DNA from: Trichomonas vaginalis G3
Taxonomy: Eukaryota; Parabasalia; Trichomonadida; Trichomonadidae
Reading direction: 5' to 3'
DNA length: 64,000 nucleotides
Assembly (NCBI RefSeq): GCF_026262505.1
Contig: NC_067206.1
Location: forward strand, 36,099,896 to 36,163,895
The position numbers were made by a program, and so were the translations under genes. Shown here in pieces: positions 1-9,845 of the stretch (position 1 is its first letter; the number at the start of each line of letters is the position of its first letter). The notes beneath the pieces are model-generated. The model was not told the origin of the DNA. It saw only the letters and a program-made list of their open reading frames with translations, and ran no database searches.

Positions 1-1905
1 AAAGAACAGTGATCAAGATGTCACATTATCAGGGACATTAAGCACATCTAGTAATCAAGGTGAAGCCACAATTTATTATTATTTCAACAACGATATTGCT
101 AAAAAATATAATTTCAAAATCACTATCCATGATTCTACATCACCATTCAATTACGCAATCAATATTCCAAGAGATTTGCCAGAATACTCAAATTCTATTC
201 ACATTTATGCAACAAAAGATGGACAAACAAGTAAAAAAGTTGATCTGGATTTCCAATACATATATAATCCATATGGATTATAATCCATATCTTTATATTC
301 AAGCAGCAAACAATAGTGAATTCAAGAAGAATGATGGTAAAAATTTTAATTTTCACGCAATTATCAGAGATGGCGATGGTAGTGGAACTGTTACTCTTTT
401 TTATAAATTCGATAGTTATGTACCCAGTCAATATAATCAATTTCCTATTTCCAATAATGAAGAAATTAATTTTGGAGCTTATCTACAAATTCCTAGTAAC
501 ATTCCAGAAAGTAATAGTCACACGATAACTATGTTGGCAAAAGATGAATCAAACAAAATATCATCAATTTTCAGATATAATTTCTCATATATGTATAATT
601 CTCCTGTTCTTTCTATTACATCTCAAACAAACATTAACTTATATCGGACAACAAATAAAACTATCACCATAAGTGGAACAATTAATGATACAGATCGTGC
701 AGGGAGTGTTACTATCTATTATAGATTTGATGAACAAGATATCAAAACATTAACAAATGGAAACATCAACTCACAAGGTACATTTTCATTTTCAGAAGAA
801 GTTAATCTTCCTACAATTTTATCAGAAGGCAGGCATATCATCACAGTATGGTGTTATGATGAAAAAAACAAACAAACAAATACAGAAAGAATTGTGTTTA
901 TTTATTATTATAATAAACCAGAACTCACAATCACTTCACCAATAAATGAACAATATTGGCGTGGCAATAACAATAGTATTCATGTTGAAGGCAAAGTTGT
1001 TGACAAAGATGGATTTGGTATTGTTACAATTAAATGTTTCATTGATGATATTTTCATTCAAAGCAATGAATATCAAATTTCAAATGTAAATCCTCAACCA
1101 TTCACATTTGATTTACTATTCCCATCTTATCTTAGTGAATCAACTCATAAACTTATTATTACAGCTGTTGATGACTCAAATAAAGCAGATACAAAATTTC
1201 AATTATTTAATTACAAATATAATCCACCAGTTCTTTCTATTTCAGCATTAAACAATCAAGAGTACAAGAAGAATGACGGTCGATCAATTTTTATTGCAGG
1301 CAGTCTGCGTGATGAAGATCGATGTGGAAATGTCACTCTTTTCTACAAGTTCGATGGTAATTATGAATCACAATCGATCAATTATCCAATCAATGACACA
1401 TATATTCACATATTAAATATTCCAGTTCAATTTCCATTAGATTTTCCAGAAAGTAATAGTCATACAATAACTATCTGGGCAACAGACGAAACAAACAAAA
1501 ATTCATCAATATGCAAATTGAACTTCTCATATCAATACAACTCACCAATTTTCAAAATCAATAATCTTACTCATCATAAATTCATGCGTCTCAACACTAT
1601 CAAAATCAACATCACATATGAACATATCGACAAAACATCTTTATCTTCACTATATATATCATATGATGATGAATATAACATTAGTTCAACACAAACCATT
1701 TCAACTCCTTCTAATTTCATTGAACAATGTTGAACCCATTATTTAACAGTTTATGGCTGTGATATTCATCAACATTGTAACAAATCTAATGAAATTTGCA
1801 TTGAAATTGTACCATATTTAGCAACACATAAAATCAATGTCAAAAATATCAAAAATTCCTCAAGTGCATTTTCTTATTCTTATTTATTTACTAATTTAAA
1901 GAAAT
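1..1905 (+). pseudogene. Decayed copy of repeated beta-sandwich protein gene (3' part)
   Basis: This is a paralogue of the intact gene at 3462-6170, entering the window from the left. The first ~280 bases match the domain starting near residue 270 of that protein, in a frame that ends in a TAA around 281. The homologous reading then continues in another frame up to 1733. There about 24 bases present in the intact copy are missing and a stop follows. Homology persists, diverged, to about 1860. It covers the last five or six ~105-residue domains. Bases 844-1728 are identical to 5104-5988, while both flanks are clearly diverged, which looks like gene conversion. I read it as a pseudogene. The open stretch 60-1733 uses a wrong frame for its first ~190 bases, so it should not be taken as a real N-terminus. 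Confidence 0.75.
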
Positions 1906-2299
1906 AAATGTCATATAATTATATACTTACAAATTTTAGATTTTTTTTTATAGTTCTGACTTAATATTATGGTTTGACATAGCATATTCCCACACAACAT
2001 AATATTAAAGATAAGACCTGATTAATTTTTCTTCACAAGTTTTTGAATTTCAGAATCATTTTATGAAGGGGAGATAAGTTATTGATTTGATACCTATACG
2101 TACAAAAAATATGTGGATCTTGTATTAACAGGCTTAAAGAAATTGTTGAGAAAGAAGAAATTTAATTTTATATCTTTCATTGATCTGTTACTCGTATATA
2201 TAAATAAACTACTTAAAATAATATTATTTGATATGATTTGATTGATATTATTGAATTATAAACCAACAAATTTTTATTCATAAAAAATTAAATTACAAA
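1906..2299. other. Intergenic, no gene seen
   Basis: AT-rich spacer between the decayed repeat gene and the 3' end of the Sel1 gene. I see no open frame of note, no tRNA-like structure and no repeat shared with the rest of the window. Confidence 0.6.
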
Positions 2300-3268
2300 T
2301 TAATGTCTATTTCGCATATTCCATATATAATATATAGCACCAGCAAAAGCGAAGGTAGTTGCTGATGCAATTGCTATATTTTGATAAATTCCGTTATTTC
2401 CGTAAATTCTTTTAAGATTTGGGTTAATTTCGCATGCCTGTGCATCCAGTTCCAATGCCTTTTGTCTGCACTCAACAGTTCCTATTCCTTTGTATAGATG
2501 TTGAGCTAATAACTGCATTGCTTCAGGATTTCCCGCTTTTACAAGGATTTTGAGGGATTCAACTGCTTCTGTTGCTGGACCAATTCCGCCAGCGATAGGA
2601 GAAAGTAGTTTTGCCAGGTCAAACCTGACAATTAAGTCTTCTTTTGCAGATAAGTGTTCTTTCATCACTTTAACAGCTTCTTCCTTCTTATTTTGGCTTA
2701 TATAATCTGTTGTAAGTGTTTGCGTAACTTCTGTAGTTCTGTCTACTGGTTTAATTGTTCTAAGTAATTTTAATGCTGCATCTACATCTTTTTTAACGCC
2801 GTAGTTATTGTAATCAGATAAAAGAATATCAGCAACCGTTGTAATAGCTGTTACGAAGCCTTTAGTCGCACTTAAGTAGTAGTATTTGTAAGCTTCTTCG
2901 TATTTGGCACAACCATCATTGTAAACGCCAATTAGATATAGGGATTTGTTATCTATTCCTCTCATTGATGGTGCTTTTATCAAAATTGGCCATCTATCTG
3001 TATTTTCTTTCGTTAATTTGATTACGTATTTATTATTTTCGACAATTGTTTCGAATTTGTAGAATTTTCCGTATGTAAGCCCCGAAATAATTACATTATT
3101 TTCACCAGAAATAACATATATCGAGCCTTCTTGTTGGTTTATCAAAATTTGTGGTTTAATACCATTATCGACCGAAAATTGTATTATAGCAACTTGATTT
3201 GTTTGTGTAAATTCATAAAGCTCTGTAATACCCTTCGCTCCTCCCACTGCTCTCTCTAAATCAATCAT
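2300..3268 (-). CDS. Tail-anchored Sel1-like repeat protein
   Basis: About 322 residues. The first ATG is at 3268; a longer frame back to 3283 would need a GTG start. The N-terminal ~85 residues look like an all-beta module (alternating hydrophobics, 'YGKFYKFETI'). From about residue 105 come Sel1/TPR-like helical repeats ('YEEAYKYYYLSATKGF', 'AVESLKILVKAGNPEAMQLLA', 'KALELDAQACEINP'). The C-terminus has a single hydrophobic segment (about 292-313, 'IAIASATTFAFAGAIYYIW') followed by the short basic tail MRNRH. That layout is a tail anchor with the protein facing the cytosol. In trichomonads short basic tails often go with the hydrogenosomal outer membrane, so that location is an inference. 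Sel1 repeats are protein-interaction scaffolds; the partner is unknown. It is divergent from the 3462 gene, 193 bp apart, and both starts carry the same upstream motif. Confidence 0.75.
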   Translation of the reverse strand: MIDLERAVGGAKGITELYEFTQTNQVAIIQFSVDNGIKPQILINQQEGSIYVISGENNVIISGLTYGKFYKFETIVENNKYVIKLTKENTDRWPILIKAPSMRGIDNKSLYLIGVYNDGCAKYEEAYKYYYLSATKGFVTAITTVADILLSDYNNYGVKKDVDAALKLLRTIKPVDRTTEVTQTLTTDYISQNKKEEAVKVMKEHLSAKEDLIVRFDLAKLLSPIAGGIGPATEAVESLKILVKAGNPEAMQLLAQHLYKGIGTVECRQKALELDAQACEINPNLKRIYGNNGIYQNIAIASATTFAFAGAIYYIWNMRNRH

Positions 3269-3310
3269 TTTAGATCTTGTCACTTTTTATAAAATCTTAT
3301 GTCACTTTTT
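3269..3310 (-). promoter_or_regulatory. Two tandem AAAAAGTGAC elements before the Sel1 gene
   Basis: Read on the minus strand, AAAAAGTGACA occurs twice (about 3300-3310 and 3278-3288), 22 bases apart. The nearer copy ends about 10 bases before the ATG. The same element precedes the starts at 3462 (plus strand) and 54944 (minus strand). It is a candidate core promoter or initiator, judged only by recurrence and position. Confidence 0.45.
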
Positions 3311-3442
3311 GATACATTTGAATTGGAAATTATAGATGTTACTTTTCAGCATTGCCGTTGAATAACGGTGATTAATCTATGAATTTTAATCCTTCTAATA
3401 TCGAAAATTGATCAAAAACTTTAATCCGATGTAGTATCAAGA

Positions 3443-3461
3443 AAAGTGACAACTGATAAAT
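3443..3461 (+). promoter_or_regulatory. AAAAGTGACA element before the beta-sandwich gene
   Basis: AAAAGTGACAACTGATAAAT sits directly before the ATG at 3462. It is the same motif as on the opposite strand of this divergent promoter region and upstream of the DOCK gene. Confidence 0.4.
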
Positions 3462-6170
3462 ATGATTTCATTACTTCGTTTTATAGCTGATTTTAATAAG
3501 GATATTGAATTTTCTTCAGTATTTTCAGTTGGATCAGAAACAGCTACTATATCCAATCGAAATATCGGGAATATCGAACTTGCAGGCTGCCAATTCGAAA
3601 TTTGGGACAATAACAAATCATTTTACTATTGTGTTGTAAACAGAAGAAATATATCGCAGGTGATTTCTATCGAGCAACATATTACAATAAAAAATCCTAA
3701 AATTTCTTTTGAACAAAATAAATTCGGATTTTTCATAATCTTCAATAATGAACGAAAATATTTTGATATGTCATCAACTGATTTCTTTTCGTATATTGTC
3801 AATACTAATGAACAAATTATTGAAATTACAATCAAATGGAATAACAGAACTATTTTGAGTGAAAAAGAATTAAAACTAAAATATAATAATAAAAAAAGGA
3901 AAAATCTCAGTTGGAAAGAATATGTAATTGAGAATTTAAGAGCAGAAAAAGCTTCATTTGAATATCAAACAACAGAAAAATTGATAGTTACATTTTCAGT
4001 AAGAGACATGTATAATTCCAATGATTACACTGATGTTTATTGTTATATTGATGAAATCAGTCAATATACTCACGGTTTTTATCCACCAAAAGATTTCAGA
4101 CTATTTTATGATATTTCAACATTAAATTTAGGAAAACACTATTTTTGTGTGAAAGCGTGTAAATATGATAATGATTGGGACTGTTCATATACGGAAACTT
4201 TAGAATTTTCTATAAATCCCCCAAATATACCTCCATCACTATCAGAATTAAAAATAAACCCTGATGTAATTCGACAGAACAGTGGCCAAGATGTCACATT
4301 ATCAGGGACATTAAATGCTCCAATTGGCCAAGGAAACGTAATTATTTATTATTATTTCAATTACGATAAGACTAATTTATATAATTTCACAATCAATATC
4401 CAAAGAACTTCTTCACCTATCAACATTCAAATAAATATTCCAAGTAATTTGCCTGAAAACTCAAATACTATATACATTTATGCAGTAAAAGATGAGCAAA
4501 CAAGCCCAACATATGATCTTTATTTCCAATACAAATATAATCCACCAGTTCTTTATATTCAAGCAGAAAACAATAGTGAATTCAAGAAGAATGATGGTAA
4601 AACTTTTAATATACACGTAACTATTAGAGATAACGATTGTAGTGGTAGTGTTGCTCTTTTATATCAAATTGATGATTTTCAAGTCATTAAGTTAAATCAA
4701 TACACTATTTCCAATAATAACGAAATTACTAATGACTTTTATATTTATTTTCCACAAAATTTTCCAGAGAGTAATAGTCACACAATAACTTTATGGGCAA
4801 AAGATGAAAAATACAAAAAATCATCAATTTTCAAATTTAATTTCTCATATGTGTATAATTCTCCTGTTCTTTCTATTACAACCCCTACAAACATTAACTT
4901 ATATCGGACAACAAATAAAACAATTACCATAAGTGGAATAATTAATGATGCAGATCGTGCAGGGACTATTTATATTAATTATAGATTTGATGAACAAGAT
5001 ATCAAAACATTAACAAATGGAAATATCAACTCACAAGGTACATTTTCATTTTCAGAAGAAGTTAATCTTCCTACAATTTTATCAGAAGGAAGTCATCACA
5101 TCTCAGTATGGTGTTATGATGAAAAAAACAAACAAACAAATACAGAAAGAATTGTGTTTATTTATTATTATAATAAACCAGAACTCACAATCACTTCACC
5201 AATAAATGAACAATATTGGCGTGGCAATAACAATAGTATTCATGTTGAAGGCAAAGTTGTTGACAAAGATGGATTTGGTATTGTTACAATTAAATGTTTC
5301 ATTGATGATATTTTCATTCAAAGCAATGAATATCAAATTTCAAATGTAAATCCTCAACCATTCACATTTGATTTACTATTCCCATCTTATCTTAGTGAAT
5401 CAACTCATAAACTTATTATTACAGCTGTTGATGACTCAAATAAAGCAGATACAAAATTTCAATTATTTAATTACAAATATAATCCACCAGTTCTTTCTAT
5501 TTCAGCATTAAACAATCAAGAGTACAAGAAGAATGACGGTCGATCAATTTTTATTGCAGGCAGTCTGCGTGATGAAGATCGATGTGGAAATGTCACTCTT
5601 TTCTACAAGTTCGATGGTAATTATGAATCACAATCGATCAATTATCCAATCAATGACACATATATTCACATATTAAATATTCCAGTTCAATTTCCATTAG
5701 ATTTTCCAGAAAGTAATAGTCATACAATAACTATCTGGGCAACAGACGAAACAAACAAAAATTCATCAATATGCAAATTGAACTTCTCATATCAATACAA
5801 CTCACCAATTTTCAAAATCAATAATCTTACTCATCATAAATTCATGCGTCTCAACACTATCAAAATCAACATCACATATGAACATATCGACAAAACATCT
5901 TTATCTTCACTATATATATCATATGATGATGAATATAACATTAGTTCAACACAAACCATTTCAACTCCTTCTAATTTCATTGAACAATTTGACATTCCAA
6001 ACTATGCTAAATTCGGAACCCATTATTTAACAGTTTATGGCTGTGATATTTATAACCACTGTAACAAATCTAATGAAATTTACTTCGAGGTTGATCGATA
6101 TTTAACAACGAACAAAATCGATTATAAACTTTTTAGGAATTTCAAGACTAAGCCAAACAAATACAGATAA
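3462..6170 (+). CDS. Protein of six repeated Ig/cadherin-like beta-sandwich domains
   Basis: 902 residues. The N-terminal ~250 residues form a separate part. Then come six domains of about 105 residues (roughly 256-359, 360-466, 467-571, 572-674, 675-781, 782-878). Each begins with a 'NPPVLSI'-type strand, has a 'TITISGxxxDxDRxG' stretch, then an aromatic strand ('YYRFD', 'FYKFD') and a closing 'HTITIWAxDExNK'. The pattern resembles bacterial or eukaryotic Ig-like repeat modules used for adhesion or scaffolding, but I cannot name the family. I see no convincing signal peptide, membrane segment or GPI signal, so a surface location is not supported. The AAAAGTGACA element lies just before the ATG. 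A decayed paralogue lies 2.6 kb to the left in the same orientation and shares an 885-bp identical tract. Confidence 0.7.
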   Translation: MISLLRFIADFNKDIEFSSVFSVGSETATISNRNIGNIELAGCQFEIWDNNKSFYYCVVNRRNISQVISIEQHITIKNPKISFEQNKFGFFIIFNNERKYFDMSSTDFFSYIVNTNEQIIEITIKWNNRTILSEKELKLKYNNKKRKNLSWKEYVIENLRAEKASFEYQTTEKLIVTFSVRDMYNSNDYTDVYCYIDEISQYTHGFYPPKDFRLFYDISTLNLGKHYFCVKACKYDNDWDCSYTETLEFSINPPNIPPSLSELKINPDVIRQNSGQDVTLSGTLNAPIGQGNVIIYYYFNYDKTNLYNFTINIQRTSSPINIQINIPSNLPENSNTIYIYAVKDEQTSPTYDLYFQYKYNPPVLYIQAENNSEFKKNDGKTFNIHVTIRDNDCSGSVALLYQIDDFQVIKLNQYTISNNNEITNDFYIYFPQNFPESNSHTITLWAKDEKYKKSSIFKFNFSYVYNSPVLSITTPTNINLYRTTNKTITISGIINDADRAGTIYINYRFDEQDIKTLTNGNINSQGTFSFSEEVNLPTILSEGSHHISVWCYDEKNKQTNTERIVFIYYYNKPELTITSPINEQYWRGNNNSIHVEGKVVDKDGFGIVTIKCFIDDIFIQSNEYQISNVNPQPFTFDLLFPSYLSESTHKLIITAVDDSNKADTKFQLFNYKYNPPVLSISALNNQEYKKNDGRSIFIAGSLRDEDRCGNVTLFYKFDGNYESQSINYPINDTYIHILNIPVQFPLDFPESNSHTITIWATDETNKNSSICKLNFSYQYNSPIFKINNLTHHKFMRLNTIKINITYEHIDKTSLSSLYISYDDEYNISSTQTISTPSNFIEQFDIPNYAKFGTHYLTVYGCDIYNHCNKSNEIYFEVDRYLTTNKIDYKLFRNFKTKPNKYR

Positions 6171-6754
6171 GAAACTTGCTGTACACTTCTATCATATATG
6201 CGTGTATTATATATTATATATTGTTTGTTAAAATAAAATGTTTTTATTTGATATATTTAAATATTGATTCTATATCTGCCGCGTAATAGCCAAAGCTAAA
6301 GTTGATATCACTTTATTAGATTAATTTATGTGATTATGAATTTAAAACCTTTTACATCAGATTAGCGCATACTCCCAATATTAATCAGTCCATTCTTTGA
6401 AATTCTAGATCCAAATTTTTGGTACCGTGTATTTTATCAAAGCCAAATTTTAAATTATAGCTTCAAAAACCGAGGTTCAAATCCTTAGATATAATGTGAG
6501 CAAAGTTATCATTTGTGAGGCGTAATTTTGTGAAAAGAATAGATCTTGACATATTATTGGAATAACTGCATTTAAGTAGGAACAAGCAATGTGAAGATAT
6601 GAATGAAAAACTGAAATACCATACAATATAAAAAAAAACATTTTGAATTTGTGTCCAAAATATAATAAAAAGTCAATAAATTGTATCATTTAAACTAACA
6701 ACATAATATAATATAAATACAAACAACTAAATTAAAAATAAAATAATTTTTTTT
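6171..6754. other. Intergenic between convergent genes, no gene seen
   Basis: AT-rich and without a supported gene. A GGTTCAAATCC sequence at about 6475-6485 resembles a tRNA B box, but no matching acceptor stem or D-arm could be found around it. Confidence 0.5.
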
Positions 6755-7933
6755 TCATTCTTTCATTTTTGCCAATCCGAAATCAATGTAATAAAGTGCT
6801 TCTGTGATATTTACATTGACTCTTGTCTGTTTTTTATTAATTTTATCATGATAAAAATCTTTCAAGCGATAGCAAACGATTTTGAAGCCATTAACAAGAG
6901 CAATAGACTGCATGGCGAAATCATTATAGTCCGCTTGAGCATCAACAACACAACCGCCTGGATTCATAAAATATAACCTACATAAGTTGGATCCGGTTAT
7001 AGTATACATAAACAGAATTGTACTATATACCTTTGCTGATTCTTCTACAGATAGGCCGTCTTCGACCACTTCCCAAGAAAATTCTGGAAGATGTTTTTTC
7101 ACGGATTTAACGAGTTGGTCAAAATTGTAAATATATCTGGTCTTCTTTCTATTCGACAATACGTATTTCGATGGTTTCACGTCTGACGTGTTGTAAAATT
7201 TTTTCAATGAAATTGAAACATTTTGGATGGTCGTTGATAGGTGCCATATACCAGGTACTGGAGCATAGCAACAATAGTAATCATGAACAAACGAAAAATC
7301 TCCATCGCAGTACTTAATTTGCCAATCTTGAATTCCAATGGCTTTAAGTAATATCCCGGAATCCCCGTGAGAGTATTTTGGAACGTTTAGTATAACTGAC
7401 TTGTTCACAATTTCTTGTGGGAACAAAATTAATGGATTTAACATGTCAAAGAAGAAGTGTCCGTAATAGTTTTGAACGGCAGAGTGTCCAAGACATATAG
7501 CACTTTTGTATTCATGAGTTATTTTACCTTTTGGAATGCCCCAAATGAAATCAAAGCGAAACTTGTAAGCAAAGAGGTAAAGCGTATTGTGATCCATTGG
7601 AGACGATGCATTTGTAACTATTACATTCCGAAGATGAGCAATTGAGCCATTAAACCATGAATTATTATAATATATTCTTGATGAATTGAAATTATTCGAA
7701 AAATTTCCGAAAATAAATACTGCATTCTGTGAATAATTAGTTTTCTCTCTAAAATGGATAGATTCTACAAAAAAGTCATTAGGAACGTACCATTCTCTAT
7801 GGCCATCGACTTTATCAGGAAGTTGAACAGCATGATATATTGAGCAGCCTACATCAGGCCATTTCAACATGAAAATCAGAATAAATAATGGATAGTAAGA
7901 GCGATAATGTATTTTTCTTCTCCTCCTATTCAT
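6755..7933 (-). CDS. GT61-family (DUF563) glycosyltransferase, type II membrane protein
   Basis: 392 residues. A basic N-terminus (MNRRRRK) is followed by one hydrophobic segment (about 13-24) and a lumenal domain, the usual Golgi/ER type II layout. Several N-x-S/T sites lie in the stem (residues ~65-100). Family hallmarks are 'YYGHFFFDMLNPLILFP' (156-172) and 'TGSNLCRLYFMNPGG' (313-327), which match the conserved core and C-terminal GS/GAxLxNxxF-type motif of GT61 enzymes. These enzymes transfer xylose, GlcNAc or arabinose onto glycans in other eukaryotes; the donor used here cannot be read from sequence. The gene ends in TGA. It is convergent with the beta-sandwich gene and divergent from the HD gene. 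The length fits the family. Confidence 0.8.
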   Translation of the reverse strand: MNRRRRKIHYRSYYPLFILIFMLKWPDVGCSIYHAVQLPDKVDGHREWYVPNDFFVESIHFREKTNYSQNAVFIFGNFSNNFNSSRIYYNNSWFNGSIAHLRNVIVTNASSPMDHNTLYLFAYKFRFDFIWGIPKGKITHEYKSAICLGHSAVQNYYGHFFFDMLNPLILFPQEIVNKSVILNVPKYSHGDSGILLKAIGIQDWQIKYCDGDFSFVHDYYCCYAPVPGIWHLSTTIQNVSISLKKFYNTSDVKPSKYVLSNRKKTRYIYNFDQLVKSVKKHLPEFSWEVVEDGLSVEESAKVYSTILFMYTITGSNLCRLYFMNPGGCVVDAQADYNDFAMQSIALVNGFKIVCYRLKDFYHDKINKKQTRVNVNITEALYYIDFGLAKMKE

Positions 7934-8232
7934 TTTTTAGTGTAAACTATTCAATTAAAAATCTTATGGAAAGAAGTCATTTGGCTTGAGAACACACATG
8001 GAATAGACCCGTGGAGCTGACACACAACTCATGAGCTAGTATCTTATGGCTATATTTACAATTCGCAATCTATGCTGCACAATAGAGCATTCACAGCAAT
8101 CAATATAGACATAACATCCCACGCCTAATCTGCAACTATCAATGAAACTCTCAGAATGCATGATCATTTGGAATTTTTTCTTGAATTTGTCACTTTTATA
8201 TTTGTAAAAATAATTTTGAAAAAAATAAAAAA

Positions 8233-9501
8233 ATGAGGAGTCATTCACCACAGGATCAGATCTATGGCCCTCTCTCTATTCCTGCATATTGCTGGCCTAT
8301 CATTGACACACCAGAATTTCAAAGATTAAGAAATGTTTATCAACTTGGTGGAGTTGTGTACGTTTATCCGGGAACAAATCACAGCAGATTCGAGCATTCT
8401 CTTGGTTGTGCTCATCTTGCAGGTGTATGGATGAATCATTTCAAGAAGACTCAGCCAGAGTTAAATATTCTCGAGAAATACGAAAAAGCAGTTATTATTG
8501 CTGCTCTCTGTCATGATCTTGGCCAAGGACCGTACAGTTATGTATTTGACCAAGCAGTTGCTCAAGAGAATCCGTATTGGAAGCATTCAGAAATGTCAGC
8601 AAAAATTTTGAAATTAATCAACGAAAAATATTCATTAAACATCGAATCTGATGTATTAGATGCAGCATGTGAATACATAAAAGGCGACGAATACAACACT
8701 TTTCCTAAATATTTAGCTTCAATCGTACATAATCAGCAATGTGACATTGATGTTAATAAATTCGACTACCTTTCACGTGATATGAATCGTGCATTGAATA
8801 CTGGCTCATTCATTTATGACAGACTTATTTATAACAGCCGTGTAATTGATGATCAACTTTGTTGGAAGTTTTCAGAAATACCAACAATCGAAATGTTCTT
8901 TTATAACTTCAATGATATGGCAGAGCGGGTTTACAAGCACAGAGTTGTTCAAGCAATCGAATTAATGATTATGGATATTTTCGACGTCTTCTTTGAGAAA
9001 GTCGACATTACAGAACTTACGCAGGATCCAAATGTCTTCGTTCAGTACGATGACCGTATCCTTTATTCAGTAGAGTTGAACGAATACGGAGAAAAAGCGA
9101 AAAATATCTCAGATCGAATCATCAGACGCGATCTTTACAAGTTTATTGGCGAAGTACGTATTGCTCCAAAGAATTCCGGTGGAGAAAAGTACAGCCAACG
9201 CCATCCAAAGAGTATCGAAGAAGATATCGTCGAAAAAGTCGACGGATTGACAACAGATGACATCCGTGTTGTATCATCTAGGTTTAGATATGGATTAACA
9301 CGCGATCGCCATCCTTTGCTTTGCATTCCTTTCTGGAAAGAAGAGAATCAAAAGATTTTCCTTACAAAAGACCAAATTTCTGCTATCAATCCTGTCTATT
9401 TCTCTCAGTCTATGATGCGTGTCTTTGTCACAAACAAAGAGAAGAAAGCTTTGGCAACTCAGGCATATGAAAAATGGAAACAATCTGTTCCTTCGTTATA
9501 A
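8233..9501 (+). CDS. SAMHD1-like HD-domain protein, probably catalytically altered
   Basis: 422 residues, start ATG after an A-rich leader. The order of SAMHD1/dGTPase motifs is plain: 'SRFEHSLG' (51-58, first metal His H55), 'CHDLGQGP' (93-100, the HD pair H94/D95), 'WKHSEMSAK' (116-124) and 'DIDVNKFDYLSRD' (171-183). SAMHD1 hydrolyses dNTPs to deoxynucleosides and triphosphate. Against human SAMHD1, positions equivalent to H210, H215 and D311 are Q98, Y103 and N175. The fourth metal ligand and two active-site histidines are therefore replaced, while H167, H206, D207, H233, K312, Y315 and D319 equivalents remain. The fold is certain, but dNTPase activity is doubtful. A 5'-truncated ~670-bp copy of this gene, without the HD motifs, recurs at 14363 and 43630. 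Confidence 0.85.
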   Translation: MRSHSPQDQIYGPLSIPAYCWPIIDTPEFQRLRNVYQLGGVVYVYPGTNHSRFEHSLGCAHLAGVWMNHFKKTQPELNILEKYEKAVIIAALCHDLGQGPYSYVFDQAVAQENPYWKHSEMSAKILKLINEKYSLNIESDVLDAACEYIKGDEYNTFPKYLASIVHNQQCDIDVNKFDYLSRDMNRALNTGSFIYDRLIYNSRVIDDQLCWKFSEIPTIEMFFYNFNDMAERVYKHRVVQAIELMIMDIFDVFFEKVDITELTQDPNVFVQYDDRILYSVELNEYGEKAKNISDRIIRRDLYKFIGEVRIAPKNSGGEKYSQRHPKSIEEDIVEKVDGLTTDDIRVVSSRFRYGLTRDRHPLLCIPFWKEENQKIFLTKDQISAINPVYFSQSMMRVFVTNKEKKALATQAYEKWKQSVPSL

Positions 9502-9845
9502 AAATTTTTTTTTCTGTAAACAAATTAAAATTTACTTTTTTGTCAATCGAGAACAATAACGAATAAGAATTAGATAAGTGATATATCATAAGCATATCAC
9601 GTTATACTATTCGCAATATCTCAGGTCCAGAAGTGTAATATTTAATGTGTGAATGCAAATTAAATTTTTAATATTTTCCGAAGTTAATTTAGAGATTTTA
9701 GAGATTATTTTCTGAATGGATATATAAATATTTCATAGACCATTTTTAATAAAAATACTTTTCCAATAAGAAATCCTTCTTTCACACGGCAATGTAATAG
9801 CTATGTACACTATTCAAACATATCCAAAAAAAAAACTTTTGTGAA
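9502..9845. other. Intergenic, no gene seen
   Basis: AT-rich spacer between the HD gene and the 3' end of the decayed ankyrin gene; nothing recognised. Confidence 0.5.

Noticed and set aside
60-245. N-terminus of the 557-aa frame at the left edge
   Set aside because: Comparison with 4270-4530 shows the coding sense lies in another frame here; the open frame is accidental.
6420-6500. A possible tRNA gene because of GGTTCAAATCC
   Set aside because: Only the T-loop/B-box-like string fits. No acceptor stem, D-arm or anticodon arm can be drawn upstream.
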